A stretch of DNA of 64,000 nucleotides from Glandiceps talaboti (Eukaryota; Hemichordata; Enteropneusta; Spengelidae): positions 17,668,431 to 17,732,430 of the forward strand of contig NC_135564.1 in the NCBI RefSeq assembly GCF_964340395.1. Reading direction: 5' to 3'. The translations under genes were made by a program, and so were the position numbers. Every line of letters starts with the position of its first letter. Positions within the stretch are counted from its first letter, which is position 1. The notes beneath the pieces are model-generated. The model saw only the letters and a list, made by a program, of their open reading frames with translations. It was not told where the DNA came from and made no database searches. Shown here one piece after another: positions 42,172-53,880 of the stretch.

Positions 42172-42321
42172 AGTTTTGTAATGGCCAATCACAGGACCAG
42201 TAATTATCCAAACTAGGTTGAAAGCTTTCAGCTTCGAATTCAGTGCATACAAAGGACAGTGACTGACAAACGTGGGAACCCAGACGTAAACCAAAAGACT
42301 TTTAATCACATTTAAGTAACC
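42172..42321 (+). promoter_or_regulatory. Conserved proximal promoter of cluster gene 4
   Basis: CCAAT at 42185-42189, 137 bases before the ATG. A short deletion removed the GTCGGGTAGATG phrase kept in the other copies. GCATACAAAGGACAGTGA and the pre-ATG block are intact. Confidence 0.5.
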
Positions 42322-43030
42322 ATGTCTGAATTGAAATCCATCGTTACAGAGTTATTGGGGAAAATTGAAGCCACCTATAACGCCCAAGACTATGAGGGAA
42401 TGACTAAACTATATACAGACGATTGCAAAACCGTTGCTCCAGGCAAAGAACCAGTATGCGGTAAAGATGGTGAGTATAACAAGGATCAGCGAACTATAGA
42501 ATGACCTTATATTATTGCTTTTCATCCACAATCCTCCTTAATTTCAAAACATGTCTGTAGTCATTATGTCTATAATCATCACTTGTGGTTTATTTAATTT
42601 TTACTTTGAGACAGTACACTGCTGTATTAGTTTGAAGGCTATCAGTGACTTCGAATCTCAAGACCTAAATATCCGAAGTCACTGATAGTCTAGACCATAG
42701 ACCCTCCACATGTCTCGACCGAGTACAGTACATCGTGACCTTGCAGTACATCGTGACCTTGCAGCAACTGTTTGTCTGTTAAATCTATCATCACTATAGC
42801 AATATGTAAATCCTCATGCTTTTAGAGATGTTGTACTAATATCTGGCGAATATTCAAGCATGATGGTTAGATGCAACTATCAGAGATTCTATATATATTG
42901 GATTAAAGACTTCATCCAATCCCATTGTAACTTTCACAGTCATCGACCCAAACTATAAACATTAAGTGAAAAAATACTATACGCAGTTTGAACACCAAAA
43001 TGAATACAATCTATTCTTAGTAAGTGATTA

Positions 43031-43109
<79 letters not shown>

Positions 43110-44751
43110 TTGATTTTATTCGTTTTTTCATTCTAGTTTTAAATGTATGTGTCGAGACACTACTAAATATGTACTTTTAATTTTGATTCTGCAATGGAAA
43201 ACCAGACTAAAAAGTCATCGACACATGTATTTAATAATATTATGTCATAGATATTTGTATGAAATATTCAATTATGATATTAGTACTACCTCAGACCAAT
43301 GAAAGACTTTTGAGGTATTACGTTTGGTCACAGTGTAAGAGTTTGTTGACAGGTTAGTTTTACGTCATTGTACTATGTGTACCATGTACCAGTAATATTA
43401 ATCTTGTTTAAAGTTCCAGCCCCCTATGCATAATTGCAGACAACAATGTTCTTGTCGATTATATAAATTACACTTCAAGCAAGAGTGTTATTAGTTGACA
43501 TGATTCTAACCTCAGAGAGCAAACAGACTACCATTCATCACTCTAGCATTCATAATTCACCGGAGACGCATACACATGTCTGTAAGTTATAGGTAGTCAC
43601 ATTGTTGAGTAAATCCACACCACTGATGAATGCTTGCGTTTAGGTTAACTCACGCCAGAATAGCCGTGAAGACGTGTACTTACAGACTTTTCTCTAACAC
43701 TGTACAGCGAATGTATTTTTTTACCCGTAATTTGTGCAATAATGATTCCCCGTAATTTCTTAGATAGGTCTATTTTGTGTATTAATTTTGGGAAATGAGA
43801 ACGGATAAGTGGTGAGGTAAACAAATATTGTTGGCTACTACTGCCATAATTGGGTGTAATCATAGTAATAATTACTACTTTACTCAGACTGCTGTTTTTG
43901 TTTGATGTTTATTAAACACCAAACTATTTCCGGTTTAAAACTGCGCTATCTGTAACTGGAGTATTATATTTGCAGTCAGAAACCCAACAGTATTTTCACT
44001 GAATATTATAATTTGTAATATTAATAACTAGAGGTCGATTTATCCATTAAAGTAGTACATTTTAAAATTGTTACCGTGTTGGGGGCGCTGATTGAGGGTG
44101 CGGACCCAAAAATCTTATTGGATCATTATACTATTACGTGTACAGCTGCACATGTGATTAGATACTGTGCAGAGTGTGTGATATTAAGATTTTTATTAAG
44201 TCATTGTATATAACAAAACAGTGTTAAAAAACCGTTCCCGTTGGAATTTGTTTGAACTGATTGAATGTTTAGTTCACAACTAAATCTATTATAGTTTTCG
44301 TCCTTTGCTGTGCTAAATGTTCATTTAACCAGAACTCTATCTGTCTATCTTGATATGCTGACTGACCTGGAAGTCTACGATTGTTCGAAATGTCACACCC
44401 CATATGTTAAAAAGTTACACAAGTTCATTCAGTTCGGCAACTGTGGTGGAGTGACTGAACTGAAGGTAAAGCTAACCTAAATGTGGCCCCATTTTCTCAA
44501 CATGTACTATCTTTGTCTCTGTTTTAGAACTGTTGAAATTGTGTAAGGAGCTGGCAGTGGATATTTCCCTATCCATTAAATGTGGGATAAAGGAGATCTG
44601 TGCATCTGATGATAGCAGTATGGTGTACGTACTTGCCCGGGTCGATATGACGAAGGCTGACGGTTCAAGCGGTGGCTCCTCCAATGAGATGCTCGTATTG
44701 AAAAAAGTCGGTGACTGTTACCAGGTCAAAGTGGATATGTGGAATATATAA
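42322..44751 (+). CDS. SnoaL/DUF4440-like NTF2-fold protein, copy 4
   Basis: Exons 42322-42469 and 44528-44751; 123 residues, MSELKSIVTELLGKIEATY at the start and VDMWNI at the end. The exon 1 product ends VCGKD rather than VCGKE. The second exon is nearly the same as copy 2 (ELLKLCKELAVDISLSIK; GSSNEMLVLKKVGDCYQ), and the 3' half of the intron also groups with copy 2, while the 5' half groups with copy 1. A long (TA)n run lies in the intron. AATAAA is at 45000-45005. The coding sequence is intact. Confidence 0.85.
43032..43105. repeat. (TA)n microsatellite
   Basis: A run of about 37 TA units in the intron of cluster gene 4. The other copies have only GTATATATAC at this site, so the expansion is specific to this copy. 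Confidence 0.97.
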
Positions 44752-45554
44752 ATACGTGTACATGTACCTGAACTCGAAAAGTATACGATTCGTCGAACGC
44801 TATCATGTATTTGATTTTAACAGTTTTAATAGCGAAATGCGTTTTTTTTCTTGTTATGAGCAGATATAAAAATATTCCCCCGCTAGCAAAACAATTTCGG
44901 CTCAAAATCGTTAAAAATATTTTCTGTGTTGCCAATCTTGCAGTAATGTTGTTTTGGTGGCAATAATCCTGGAAATGTATCAAATTATGATGAAATCGAA
45001 ATAAACGAGAGGGCTTTCGACATGAACATCTCAATTTAATATTTGTTGCACTTTAGCAAACTTGAAGAAATCAAGGCTCAGCTGAAAGCTGTCACTGAAT
45101 TAAATATGTGGGGGTGGGGGTTGGGGTGGGGGTGTGTGGAGGGGTATCTCGAGGAATGAATCCAAAGAAAGTCAGACTCTCTGCGATACCCAGAATCTGT
45201 ACAATTTCAATAACAAGACTGTTAAACACTATTCCCTCCAACACCATGTCCAACTTCCTTTATATCGAAGTTGTCTCTGTTGTTAGCGATCAATATTCCC
45301 GCTTTCATATTACTCTTGTCCCCATCATTACATGTTGTTCGTTTGTCATAAATTCGAATGTTTTTTAACTTTCTTTCTACGTCTTGTATACACTGGATCA
45401 AGGTTGAATGGTTAGATCAGAGGCATGAGGCAACAATTAATACTCTGGAGAAATCCGAAAAAGATATAACAAAGGCCCAAGTCAGATGGATATATGCGTC
45501 ACGTTTGCATCGCGCTTGTTCTTTGTTTTTTTTTTATTTATTATGATATATTTT

Positions 45555-46110
45555 TACCTCCCGTAAGGGTAGGGGAGGTGTTACCAGATTTAAACTGAAT
45601 GCTCACTGTAAGGAAATCACTAATTATGCAAATAAAACTGTATGCTAACAGGCTTTTTTGTACAAGTGCACTTTCTTAGGTTAATGTATCTGCCAAATTA
45701 TACGGAATTTGAAGTATTCTGCTTAATTCCTGAATATCGTTCATTATTCAAAGTACTCATTAAAGGTTAAAGTTGTATCAACAAACCCGCATCATAGACC
45801 AGGTGCGTATTGTTATGGTTGATATGTGAACCATATTGTATGAAATTTGAAGCTTGCAAATTTAAGATACTACCTAATTACCTATAATCATTAATTATGC
45901 AAACTTTTCATTAAAACTATGCTGTATCAACAAATTTGATAGGACATATCAGCTTTGTTATGGTTAACGTCAGTACTGAATGATATTGAAATTCAAGTAT
46001 GCATTCTTAAGATATATCCTAATTACAGAAAATCATTAATCATGCAATTTATTCATTAACATTGAAAGATACATCAACAAATGTTATAGGACAGTGTCGT
46101 GAATGGGAAC
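45555..46110 (-). mobile_element. Helitron-like element with ~150-bp units
   Basis: The left edge is a hairpin (ACCTCCC and GGGAGGT arms), just inside TTTTTA. The interior has about three diverged units of 146-151 bases; the phrase TATCAACAAA occurs near 45775 and 45925 with a related ACATCAACAAATG near 46070. The plan (end hairpin plus 150-base units) is that of the element at 8527-9340, with different sequence and GGTAA instead of GCTAA at the tip. Structural inference only. Confidence 0.5.
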
Positions 46111-46690
46111 TCCACTGAAAAGTAGACTGACTGTGATTGTCTGAACACACGAACATTGAATTTTATTGCTCCGTCAACATTCATTGCAGTGGTAAACAAT
46201 GACAGAATGTTGTGTTTGTCAGAACTGTAGAGGTCAAATCAATGTGAGAATGACAAACGTCAGCATGTAATTCTGACTACAACATCGCAAAGCCCACGGC
46301 CTGTACGATAAGTCCTGAGATACAGGCAGTCAAAGAGTTTCCTCTCAGAACATGACATTTTAACAACGTTACGTGTGCCTCGGACGGCCTCGGCCTTTAT
46401 ACCCTGACTTACATTTCTCCGTTGGGGCGGCAGGAGCCAAGTCGAACTCAATGTAGGTTTTATGCATGGACATCACGGAGTATGATATCATAGTTCCAAG
46501 ACATGATTTTATTCTAGCATTGCTGTCGTCTCACAAATGTACAATGTACCATCGATTTATTGACGCCATCTTCCACATAAAGTTTGGGGTCGTGTGTGAG
46601 AGAGAGTCTGTTGATCTTTCAGTCGAAGTGGGACATGCGATGTGTTAAAATATTGAATTTACTAAAATTATGAATATGTCATCTGTGACA
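46110..46690. other. Intergenic stretch, nothing recognised
   Basis: Short open frames are present, but none has a family signature, splice context or codon pattern that supports a gene. Confidence 0.4.
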
Positions 46691-46779
46691 CATGATCATG
46701 TCTGATTTGTGTTTTTCCAGCTCCAATTTCTTACCTACACCATATCATGTCACCATAGTGTCTGTTTACTGTCCAGTGG

Positions 46780-46906
46780 AAGCATTCTGAACATTACAGC
46801 AGATCTACCGGCCCACTTGGGCAAGTGTTTCTGAAATCTTCTGGTCCAGCCTGAACATTGACCGACCCTGGGCCGCTGGGAGAGCGTTAATTTCGAGCCC
46901 TGACTT
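46780..46906. mobile_element. hAT-type element end (solo terminus)
   Basis: The stretch ends GCGTTAATTTCGAGCCCTG. Its reverse, CAGGGCTCGAAATTAACG, matches the terminal repeats of the 294-base element at 53881-54174. No matching left end was found nearby, so this is a fragment. Confidence 0.5.
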
Positions 46907-49660
46907 GCTTTGTTTCACTATTTTTAGATTTCATATTCCATGATACTTCCACACAAAATCAGTCAAAATTGTTCACTTCTTCATTTTTCTTTATTATGCT
47001 GAATTGTTATGCTAGAAATACAATGTGCCAGAAACCTTGGATAACAGCTCACATCAAAACTACGTTGACAGCTTTGTTAACAATTTTCAGATTTCAAATT
47101 CTAATATTTAATTTCAAAACACAAATTTAGTCAAAATTGTTCATTTTTTTCTAAAATTATAGCATTATTTTGCTTTGAAATAGTTGAAGCAACTGAACTG
47201 AACTGAAGTTGAATCTAGTTTTGATAGTCACAACACTAGTTGACTATTATTTTGTGCTAATAAATGTTTTGGAAAAATGAAATTCAAATGTTAATGTTAC
47301 TATAAACTTTCCATTAAAATTCTCACACTTTTATTACAATATTTATCACATTTCAGAAATACCATATTTTCCATTACAATGAAATGAGCCATTACAGGTA
47401 TAACAGAAGACATTAAAATAAGTGTCAATAAAATTTTGTGGATTTTGACATCGATAGTTTTTATCAGTGAAAGTGGCTACTCGGCATTATTGGTGACTAA
47501 CACGAGAGACCACACCCTAACTAACTTCTATCTGTATAGAATTATCCCACGAAACTTTCAAAATCTCTCCGTCCATTCAACTACATATACTTTCATTGAT
47601 TCAATATACTCTAATTGGATAAACAAATTTCCTGTGGCTCTAAATTATTGATTGTGTTCCCTGATCCAAATTGAAGTCGTACACTACTACTAACACGATA
47701 TTATTGTAATATTGACTTGATTTTCATACGTTTAGAATGTCTAACACTATTTGTTAAAAAATGTGGGTTTTTTTGTCATGCCATTATCATTACTACTTGC
47801 CATTATTTTGTGTTGGTAGATTTTTTCTCATTTCATTCCTAAGTGTGACCAAACATTATTTTTGTTATGATTCTGGATTCTGATGCAGAACCACTGAGAT
47901 AGGTAGAGTCTGTACACTCTAGTCATGACTATATCTATATCTTTTGCTTGGTTTTTTTTCCATTTTTTTTGTGTTTCACATGTTTTGAAGTTTCTTGCGC
48001 AATATAAAACAGTTCAATGTCAGCAAAGATGCATATAGCTTCTAAGTAATCGATCATACCAATTTTTATTTGGCCTAAGTATTCATTTTCTTTAAAAAAA
48101 AAAAAATGATTCAGTCAATGACATCTAAATCAAGTTTATACATAAAAATGAATAATTAAAATACCTATTACACCATGTCAAAATATTTATTTTTAGTGAT
48201 AAAGGAAATCCTTTTATTTTCACTTTGACTTCATAATTGACACACTCTTCCTGGCATTCATCAATCATTATCTTTACTGTTTTTATTTATATCAATACAC
48301 AGGAAGGACTTCTATAAATATGTGATTTTTTTTAAAGTCAACAGCTGCAGTTGAAGGACTAATACAATACAGAGCTGTACACCTATCTGTACATGAATAA
48401 AACTATTACAATTTTTTTTCTTGACTATATGATACCACCATCTGAGTCTGTCATTTTCTTTGTGTATGTGACATAATTTTTCATCTTTCATCACTCTAGT
48501 ACAAGAGGCTGTAGATATGTGAAGTGTATTTCTTAAGGAGGTGAAATGAATCCTGGTCAACCAACAAGAAAAAATGTAAGAAGCCACAAATACACAACAC
48601 CTTACAATCGACAACATAATTGAGAAACCTCACAACTAAAATAAAATAGTTAACACCAAAGACGCAACTTAAAAAGATACGTCAAAAGTATACAAATTTT
48701 TGCCGATTTTAGCAACGTTCAGGCAGAGGTCGAGCTCTTTACAACATCCGGGTCTTATACAGTGATCAGCGCGTACAAATGCGCAAGACTACAGATGTAT
48801 TTGCGATACCCAAGGGCCAAGAGATGTTATTTATTGCTGTTCAGTACGCGTGAACATAAAGTCGTAGGAAGCTACAATTCCTTATAAGCTGTGGAAAAGT
48901 CAACTAAATTGAACAATAGTGCAAATGTGCAACCTTGCTAGTATCCATAGTGATTTGTGGTAACTGTTCAACAGTACAACTCCAATTTTTACGCAACTAT
49001 CATCATATATTTTATAAGCATATTACATTTATCTTCAACTTTGGATAATTTCTAATATTTCTAATTTATAAGATACCTTCACTCACATTTTGAATCATTA
49101 CTATTGATTCGTCCGTTTAAGAGAATTTGTATCGAAACCTGCTTCCTGCGTTGGAAGGCTTCACGGCGCGGCGGGTAGAATATATCTATGAATAGATCAC
49201 AGGGGCATGTATTATTAGATTGCCGTTTTCTTAAGAAAATATCAATGTATCAATCTCTAAACTACGCAGATATATCTAGTTTCGAACAGCCAATCAGCAA
49301 CGAGCTGACTATTCAAAATAGCTAGACGTACAAAGGAGTTTAAATGGGTCGTGCCTCAATATTTCCCCTCTCTCTTTTCTCCTTACAGATAGGAATATAT
49401 AGTCAAAAAGTTGTTATATTTAGTCTGTAGACATGAAATACAACAATCTATGAAATATTACACGCCCCTATGAAATAGATCAGCCATGAGGCATCGTCGA
49501 GGTCAAGGTTCATATATCTCAGAACGAGGCAGGCGCCCAATTTGAGATGTTGTAAGTGTTCACGTAGCCATTCTTAAAATCCGTATTTTTCGCTTGTTTT
49601 TACCCATGCAACTTCATCGACAACCATATTTGACTTTATATACTCGAAAGTATTTGAAGA
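46907..49660. other. Intergenic, no recognised gene
   Basis: AT-rich, with scattered poly-A/T. Short open frames (for example 47436-47651 and the minus-strand 48312-48617) have no recognisable domain. GC content rises a little at 48700-48850 and 49140-49180 without any coding signal I can support. Confidence 0.4.
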
Positions 49661-49699
49661 AATGTTTGTTTAGGAATTTGCAAGATTTTAAAGGGTGTT

Positions 49700-49822
49700 A
49701 TGATCGAGTGTAAATGTGATGGCTGCAGCGTGACGTTTCCAAATAGAAATACACGTAAGTGTACATGTCCATGTGACTGTAACAATGGTATTACTACACT
49801 AGTGAAGGCAGAATGCAGCTAG
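49700..49822 (+). CDS. Speculative cysteine-rich micro-ORF (40 aa)
   Basis: ATG to TAG gives 40 residues with eight cysteines in clusters: MIECKCDGC at the start, KCTCPCDC in the middle and AEC near the end. CxC clustering recalls metallothioneins, but length and spacing do not match one I know. TTTATATA about 65 bases upstream could be a TATA box. A strong donor-like CGTAAGTG inside the frame means it could instead be a first exon with a different continuation. I saw no metal-response elements upstream. Could be chance. Confidence 0.2.
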   Translation: MIECKCDGCSVTFPNRNTRKCTCPCDCNNGITTLVKAECS

Positions 49823-51225
49823 TCTCCTTTTGAAACGGGCAGTCAATTTGTTCTTGCCAAGTGATAGCATAGTTGACTGCTACACTAATCTCAACAGTGA
49901 CTTCCTATGTTAATTGATAATATAATGTATTTTTTTGGTAGTGAAATTGGGTTCTAACATGCAGTGCTATCAGCGATGAAAGTGGGAACAGCATGTCACA
50001 CTGTCGGAAAACAGACCAACAGGTATGGTAGTGTCTTTGGAACCTTGAACATTTAGAATATAGTATGATTTCCACTTGAAAATAACATTGAGGAAGCATT
50101 AATCTGATTGAGAGCGACACATTTATAAGACATAGGATATGCTTGGCTTGCAAAGAGGTCAGGGATATTGTTTACAAAAAGACAGTTTGAACATGATCCT
50201 CAACACATTTTTTATAGGAGCTTACACTTGATTAATCTGTAGCGTTTCTAGCAGAGGACTGAGTGTGACATAGCAAAACTGCTACCGTACCAAGTTAGTG
50301 TTTGCTTTATAAAATGTTTCTTCTTAATTTTGTTCAAAATGAAAACTCTATGGGATGTGTATTTTTGATTATGTATTGTTGCATCTATCACAAAATAATT
50401 GCCAACAAACAATATAAATACTCAGATACACGTGTACTTTTGTTATCTGTCTAACAGACAACACTTAAAATGGAATGAGCAATGGGGTGGGGCAGGATTG
50501 TAATGTGTAATTTCTGACAAATAATTATAGATCACAGCAGATCATAGCATCAAGGATGTAGGAATTTCCAAGCAAAGTCAACAGTACTTGACATTGTATA
50601 GCATTTACAGAAGATATAGTCTAACCTTGCAAGTCTAGCGAAATGTCCTGTAAAATCTTAATGATTACTGCATGGCCATTTACCTTCAATCTAAGATATC
50701 CAGGCAAATTATAGCACTGTATTAAAGATAAATAAATCCCAGCTAAAATCACCTTTGGTTTTGGCATCAAATATTTTTGTAAGAGTGCCAATCTTTTTGC
50801 AGGCACAAAATTGTGATATTTTGCTTGCTGGCATGTATTATTATTTATACTCAATGTCCAAGAACTATTTAGATAGATACATGTAAGAAAGAGGCTTCAC
50901 ACACAGTTCATTACAAATATTAACAATTCCAAACTTCAAGAGACACGCAGGCACTGTATGTGCACACATAAATTGCCATGTAGGGAACCATGTAAGCAAA
51001 TTCAAATTCTTGTTGATTTTTAAATATACACATCATGCCCAGTAAAAATTATCGAACCACTTCAACTCATCACTGAATATACAATGTAGTTGTGTTCTCT
51101 GTCCAAGGACTATTTAGTAACAAAAGAAACGCTTCATACACGGTTCATCATAAATTAACAGTACAATGACCACACTCTTAGCAACAACCAAATGCCAATA
51201 TATTTTGCTAAAATAACATGTCATT
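49823..51225. other. Intergenic, no recognised gene
   Basis: Two stretches near 50830-51180 share phrases (ACTCAATGTCCAAGAACTAT/CTCTGTCCAAGGACTAT, GAGGCTTCACACACAGTTCA/CGCTTCATACACGGTTCA), an old duplication of about 250 bases. No coding signal is seen. Confidence 0.45.
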
Positions 51226-51226
51226 T

Positions 51227-51640
51227 TTAGCACAACTGAACTGAGGTTCAGTAGTGCTATAGCCATGGAGAAATGTGTGTGCGTGTGTGTGTGTGTTTTT
51301 GTATGTAAATGACTTAGTCAAAAACTGCCTGACCAATTGCCTTGTATTTGGTGGGGACATTACTTAGGGCGTGCAAATGGGAAATGTTCAGATGAAAATG
51401 ATCACATCAGAGATGCATGTTTTTGGGTCAAGAAATGTGATTTTTAGTCAAAAAGCTCCAAATATTTGGTGGGAATGTTCTTGGGGGGTTTAATTTAAGA
51501 TTTGTTCATAACATGATGATTCCATGAGTAATATGCGAATAGGGCTAAAAATGTGAATGAACATTCAAAAAATGTATGCAAATATGTCTAGCAACATGAC
51601 CACAGCCAAATGATCATGTATTATATTGCAAAGATAACAT
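51227..51640 (-). mobile_element. Helitron-like element (third hairpin type)
   Basis: The minus-strand end has a hairpin TAGCACTACTGAAC / GTTCAGTTGTGCTA, followed directly by A, giving CTAA at the tip. Inside are two diverged units about 130 bases apart (AGTCAAAAACTGCCTGACC and AGTCAAAAAGCTCC, each followed by a TATTTGGTGGG phrase) and a short GT run. Same plan as the elements at 8527 and 45555. The right boundary is uncertain. Confidence 0.45.
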
Positions 51641-52240
51641 GGTTGGATAGGTAACTGGATAGTCATTCAGCAAATGAACACCTATACCTACAGTTGTAGC
51701 ATGGATCAGCATGTGGATAAACATTTTGAAAACTGTAACAATCTTTTACTGTTGGGATGGTTTATTTGTATTCTGTGTTCTGTGTTTATTTTGATTATTT
51801 GACACTTAGGTCAAATCCTATAAAAGAATAAGGTTACAGGGCAAGGAAGGGGAATCATTGTAAATATAGTAGTAGCTGCCACCAGATGGTAACTGACTTC
51901 CATTGATTAATTGTCGAACTTTAGCCAGCACCAACCAAAATAAAGTTGAACGTTGTCTTCACTTGTCGTAGCATTGTCGATGTGGTCTTCTTCCGATGTC
52001 TCTCTGGTTCGATGATTCAGGAACCGGGGCGGGGAATCTATGGTAGGATTAATGACCCAAAGATTGCCAGACAATACGCTGGAGAAGAATATCTCAAATG
52101 AAACACTTGACTTTATTTTCTTCGAGTATATTGTAAAAGTTGAACAGGTCAGAGTTGCTGCACTTATCATCAATAGCTGAACTGGTTGGGGGGGGGGATT
52201 ATCTCTCTAATATCTCTGCCATCTGAGGTACTATCTACGT
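51641..52240. other. Intergenic, nothing recognised
   Basis: An 88-residue minus-strand open frame (51907-52173) has no recognised domain. A G tract lies near 52188. Confidence 0.35.
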
Positions 52241-52249
52241 AGCTATGGG

Positions 52250-52350
52250 GTGGACCACACAAAGTCCACTCTCACTAGTATCCGACAAGTTGACCACGCA
52301 AAGTCTACTCTCACTAGTATCCGATCAGTAGACCACACAAAGTCTACACA
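52250..52350. repeat. ~39-bp tandem repeat (2.5 units)
   Basis: GACCACACAAAGTCCACTCT, CACTAGTATCCGA and close variants follow one another. Each GAC...GTC core is itself palindromic. Confidence 0.8.
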
Positions 52351-52973
52351 GTACCTTCACTGCACACCTAGCACCTGTTACAACTGGGAAACTTCGTTTT
52401 AAACACGATGACTTCATTTGAATAGCGCCCTCTACCGGCCAAAACTGGAATTTCGTTCCTTTTTCTCTCCATGTACCTGCTTCATATGCCTTGTTTGGGC
52501 CATAACAAGTTAAATACTTTTAACTTTCTATTAAAAATTGTTGTTGTTTTTAGGAATGTGTGATAAACTGCATATTCTATTAACATTTTCTTGTAATTGT
52601 GCAATTCTAGTGGGTACTTAAATCACTGTAACTGACTTTTAATACCTACATGTATAGAACACAATACCAAAGACGCCTAGTAGTATTTCAAAGTATTAGT
52701 TTATTTGATGTAAAGACCTTGCATATATGTACACAACCATAACATACACTTGACACAAACACTATACATACACACCACATGCACACCTTGCCATACACAT
52801 ACACATAACTCACTCACTCAGACATGAGTAGTGTTGAATTTTTATTTGATATCTGTTACACACAGAATGTGTTATCCATCGAAAATGTTGCCAGGAATAA
52901 TTTAGATATCATCACCACCTGTAAGTTGAACATGCTTTTGAAAGTTGTTGAAACTTTTATTTAGATATATTAC

Positions 52974-53214
52974 CTGGTAACATGGTCTTAATATCATACA
53001 CTCTAAAGTGTGTTGAATCACCAGTCTGTACTTATAATGTGTAGCTGTACACATTGCAGAATACAATATCTGATGAATACATGTGTATGTATTTAAGGTT
53101 AGGGACCTCAAATAAGTGTGAATGGATTTATTGTAATGTGCTGTATGTCCAATTACACATATAAATTCACATATTGGTGATTCAACACACTTCAATGTTG
53201 AGACCAAGTTATTA
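52974..53214. mobile_element. Foldback element
   Basis: The arms pair as AGTGTGTTGAATCACCA (left, near 53010) with its inverted copy GGTGATTCAACACACTT (53177-53192), extended outward by GTAACATGGTCT and AGACCAAGTTAT. The inner part of the left arm (TGAATCACC ... GTGTAGCTGTAC) also resembles the 66-bp minisatellite unit at 1-662. Confidence 0.7.
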
Positions 53215-53594
53215 TATGTAACACAAATAGTTTCAAAAACCTGCTCCAGTTACAGATGGTGCAGTTTTAAACACCGCTAGTGTCACCCTAATAACTTCTC
53301 TACTATCATACTAAAATGAATATCAGCCCCACTATCAACCACATAACTACAATAAACATGTACAGGTAGATGTATCATCATTTTCAGCCTCAATAGTACC
53401 ACTCTCACCACTAACATCATCATCACTGTCAGAATTCTCAGCAACTTATCGACCAGCTTGTCTCTCTCTCTTACATCTAATATAGCTAAAAACTGTCCAA
53501 ATTGTTTCTTGGCCTCACATTCAAAGTACTGAATGTGCAATACAAAGGAAATTCCCCTTTTATTTTTTGTGGAGTTTACTCTTAATCTATTATC

Positions 53595-53880
53595 CTGCAA
53601 GATTATTCTCCAGTGTACAGTATTAAAGTAAGGGAGTCTGAACTCTAATACAGTTACGAATACAGAAATTTGATTCTCCAGTGTACAATATTAAAATGAG
53701 GGAGTCTGATCTCTAATACGGTTTTGAATACAGATTCTATTCTCCAGTGTACAGGGTCAAACTAATGGAGTCTAAATTCTAATATAGTTACAAATACAGA
53801 AATTCTATTCACCAGTGTACATCAGTATTAAAATATTGGAGTCAGAACTCTAAAAACATGAGTTTTAAATACAGACATTA
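53595..53880. repeat. Diverged left end of the 69-bp minisatellite
   Basis: About four degenerate units with TCTCCAGTGTACA, GGGAGTCTGA and GAATACAGA phrases precede the MITE at 53881. The array resumes after it at 54175. Confidence 0.85.

Noticed and set aside
42940-43131. Minus-strand frame with a Tyr-Ile run
   Set aside because: Translation of a (TA)n microsatellite.
53283-53600. 105-residue minus-strand frame with a possible acidic ending (ENSDSDDDVSGESG) in another frame
   Set aside because: The two parts are in different frames, no family is recognised, and no splice sites join them. It may be a remnant of something, but I cannot name it.
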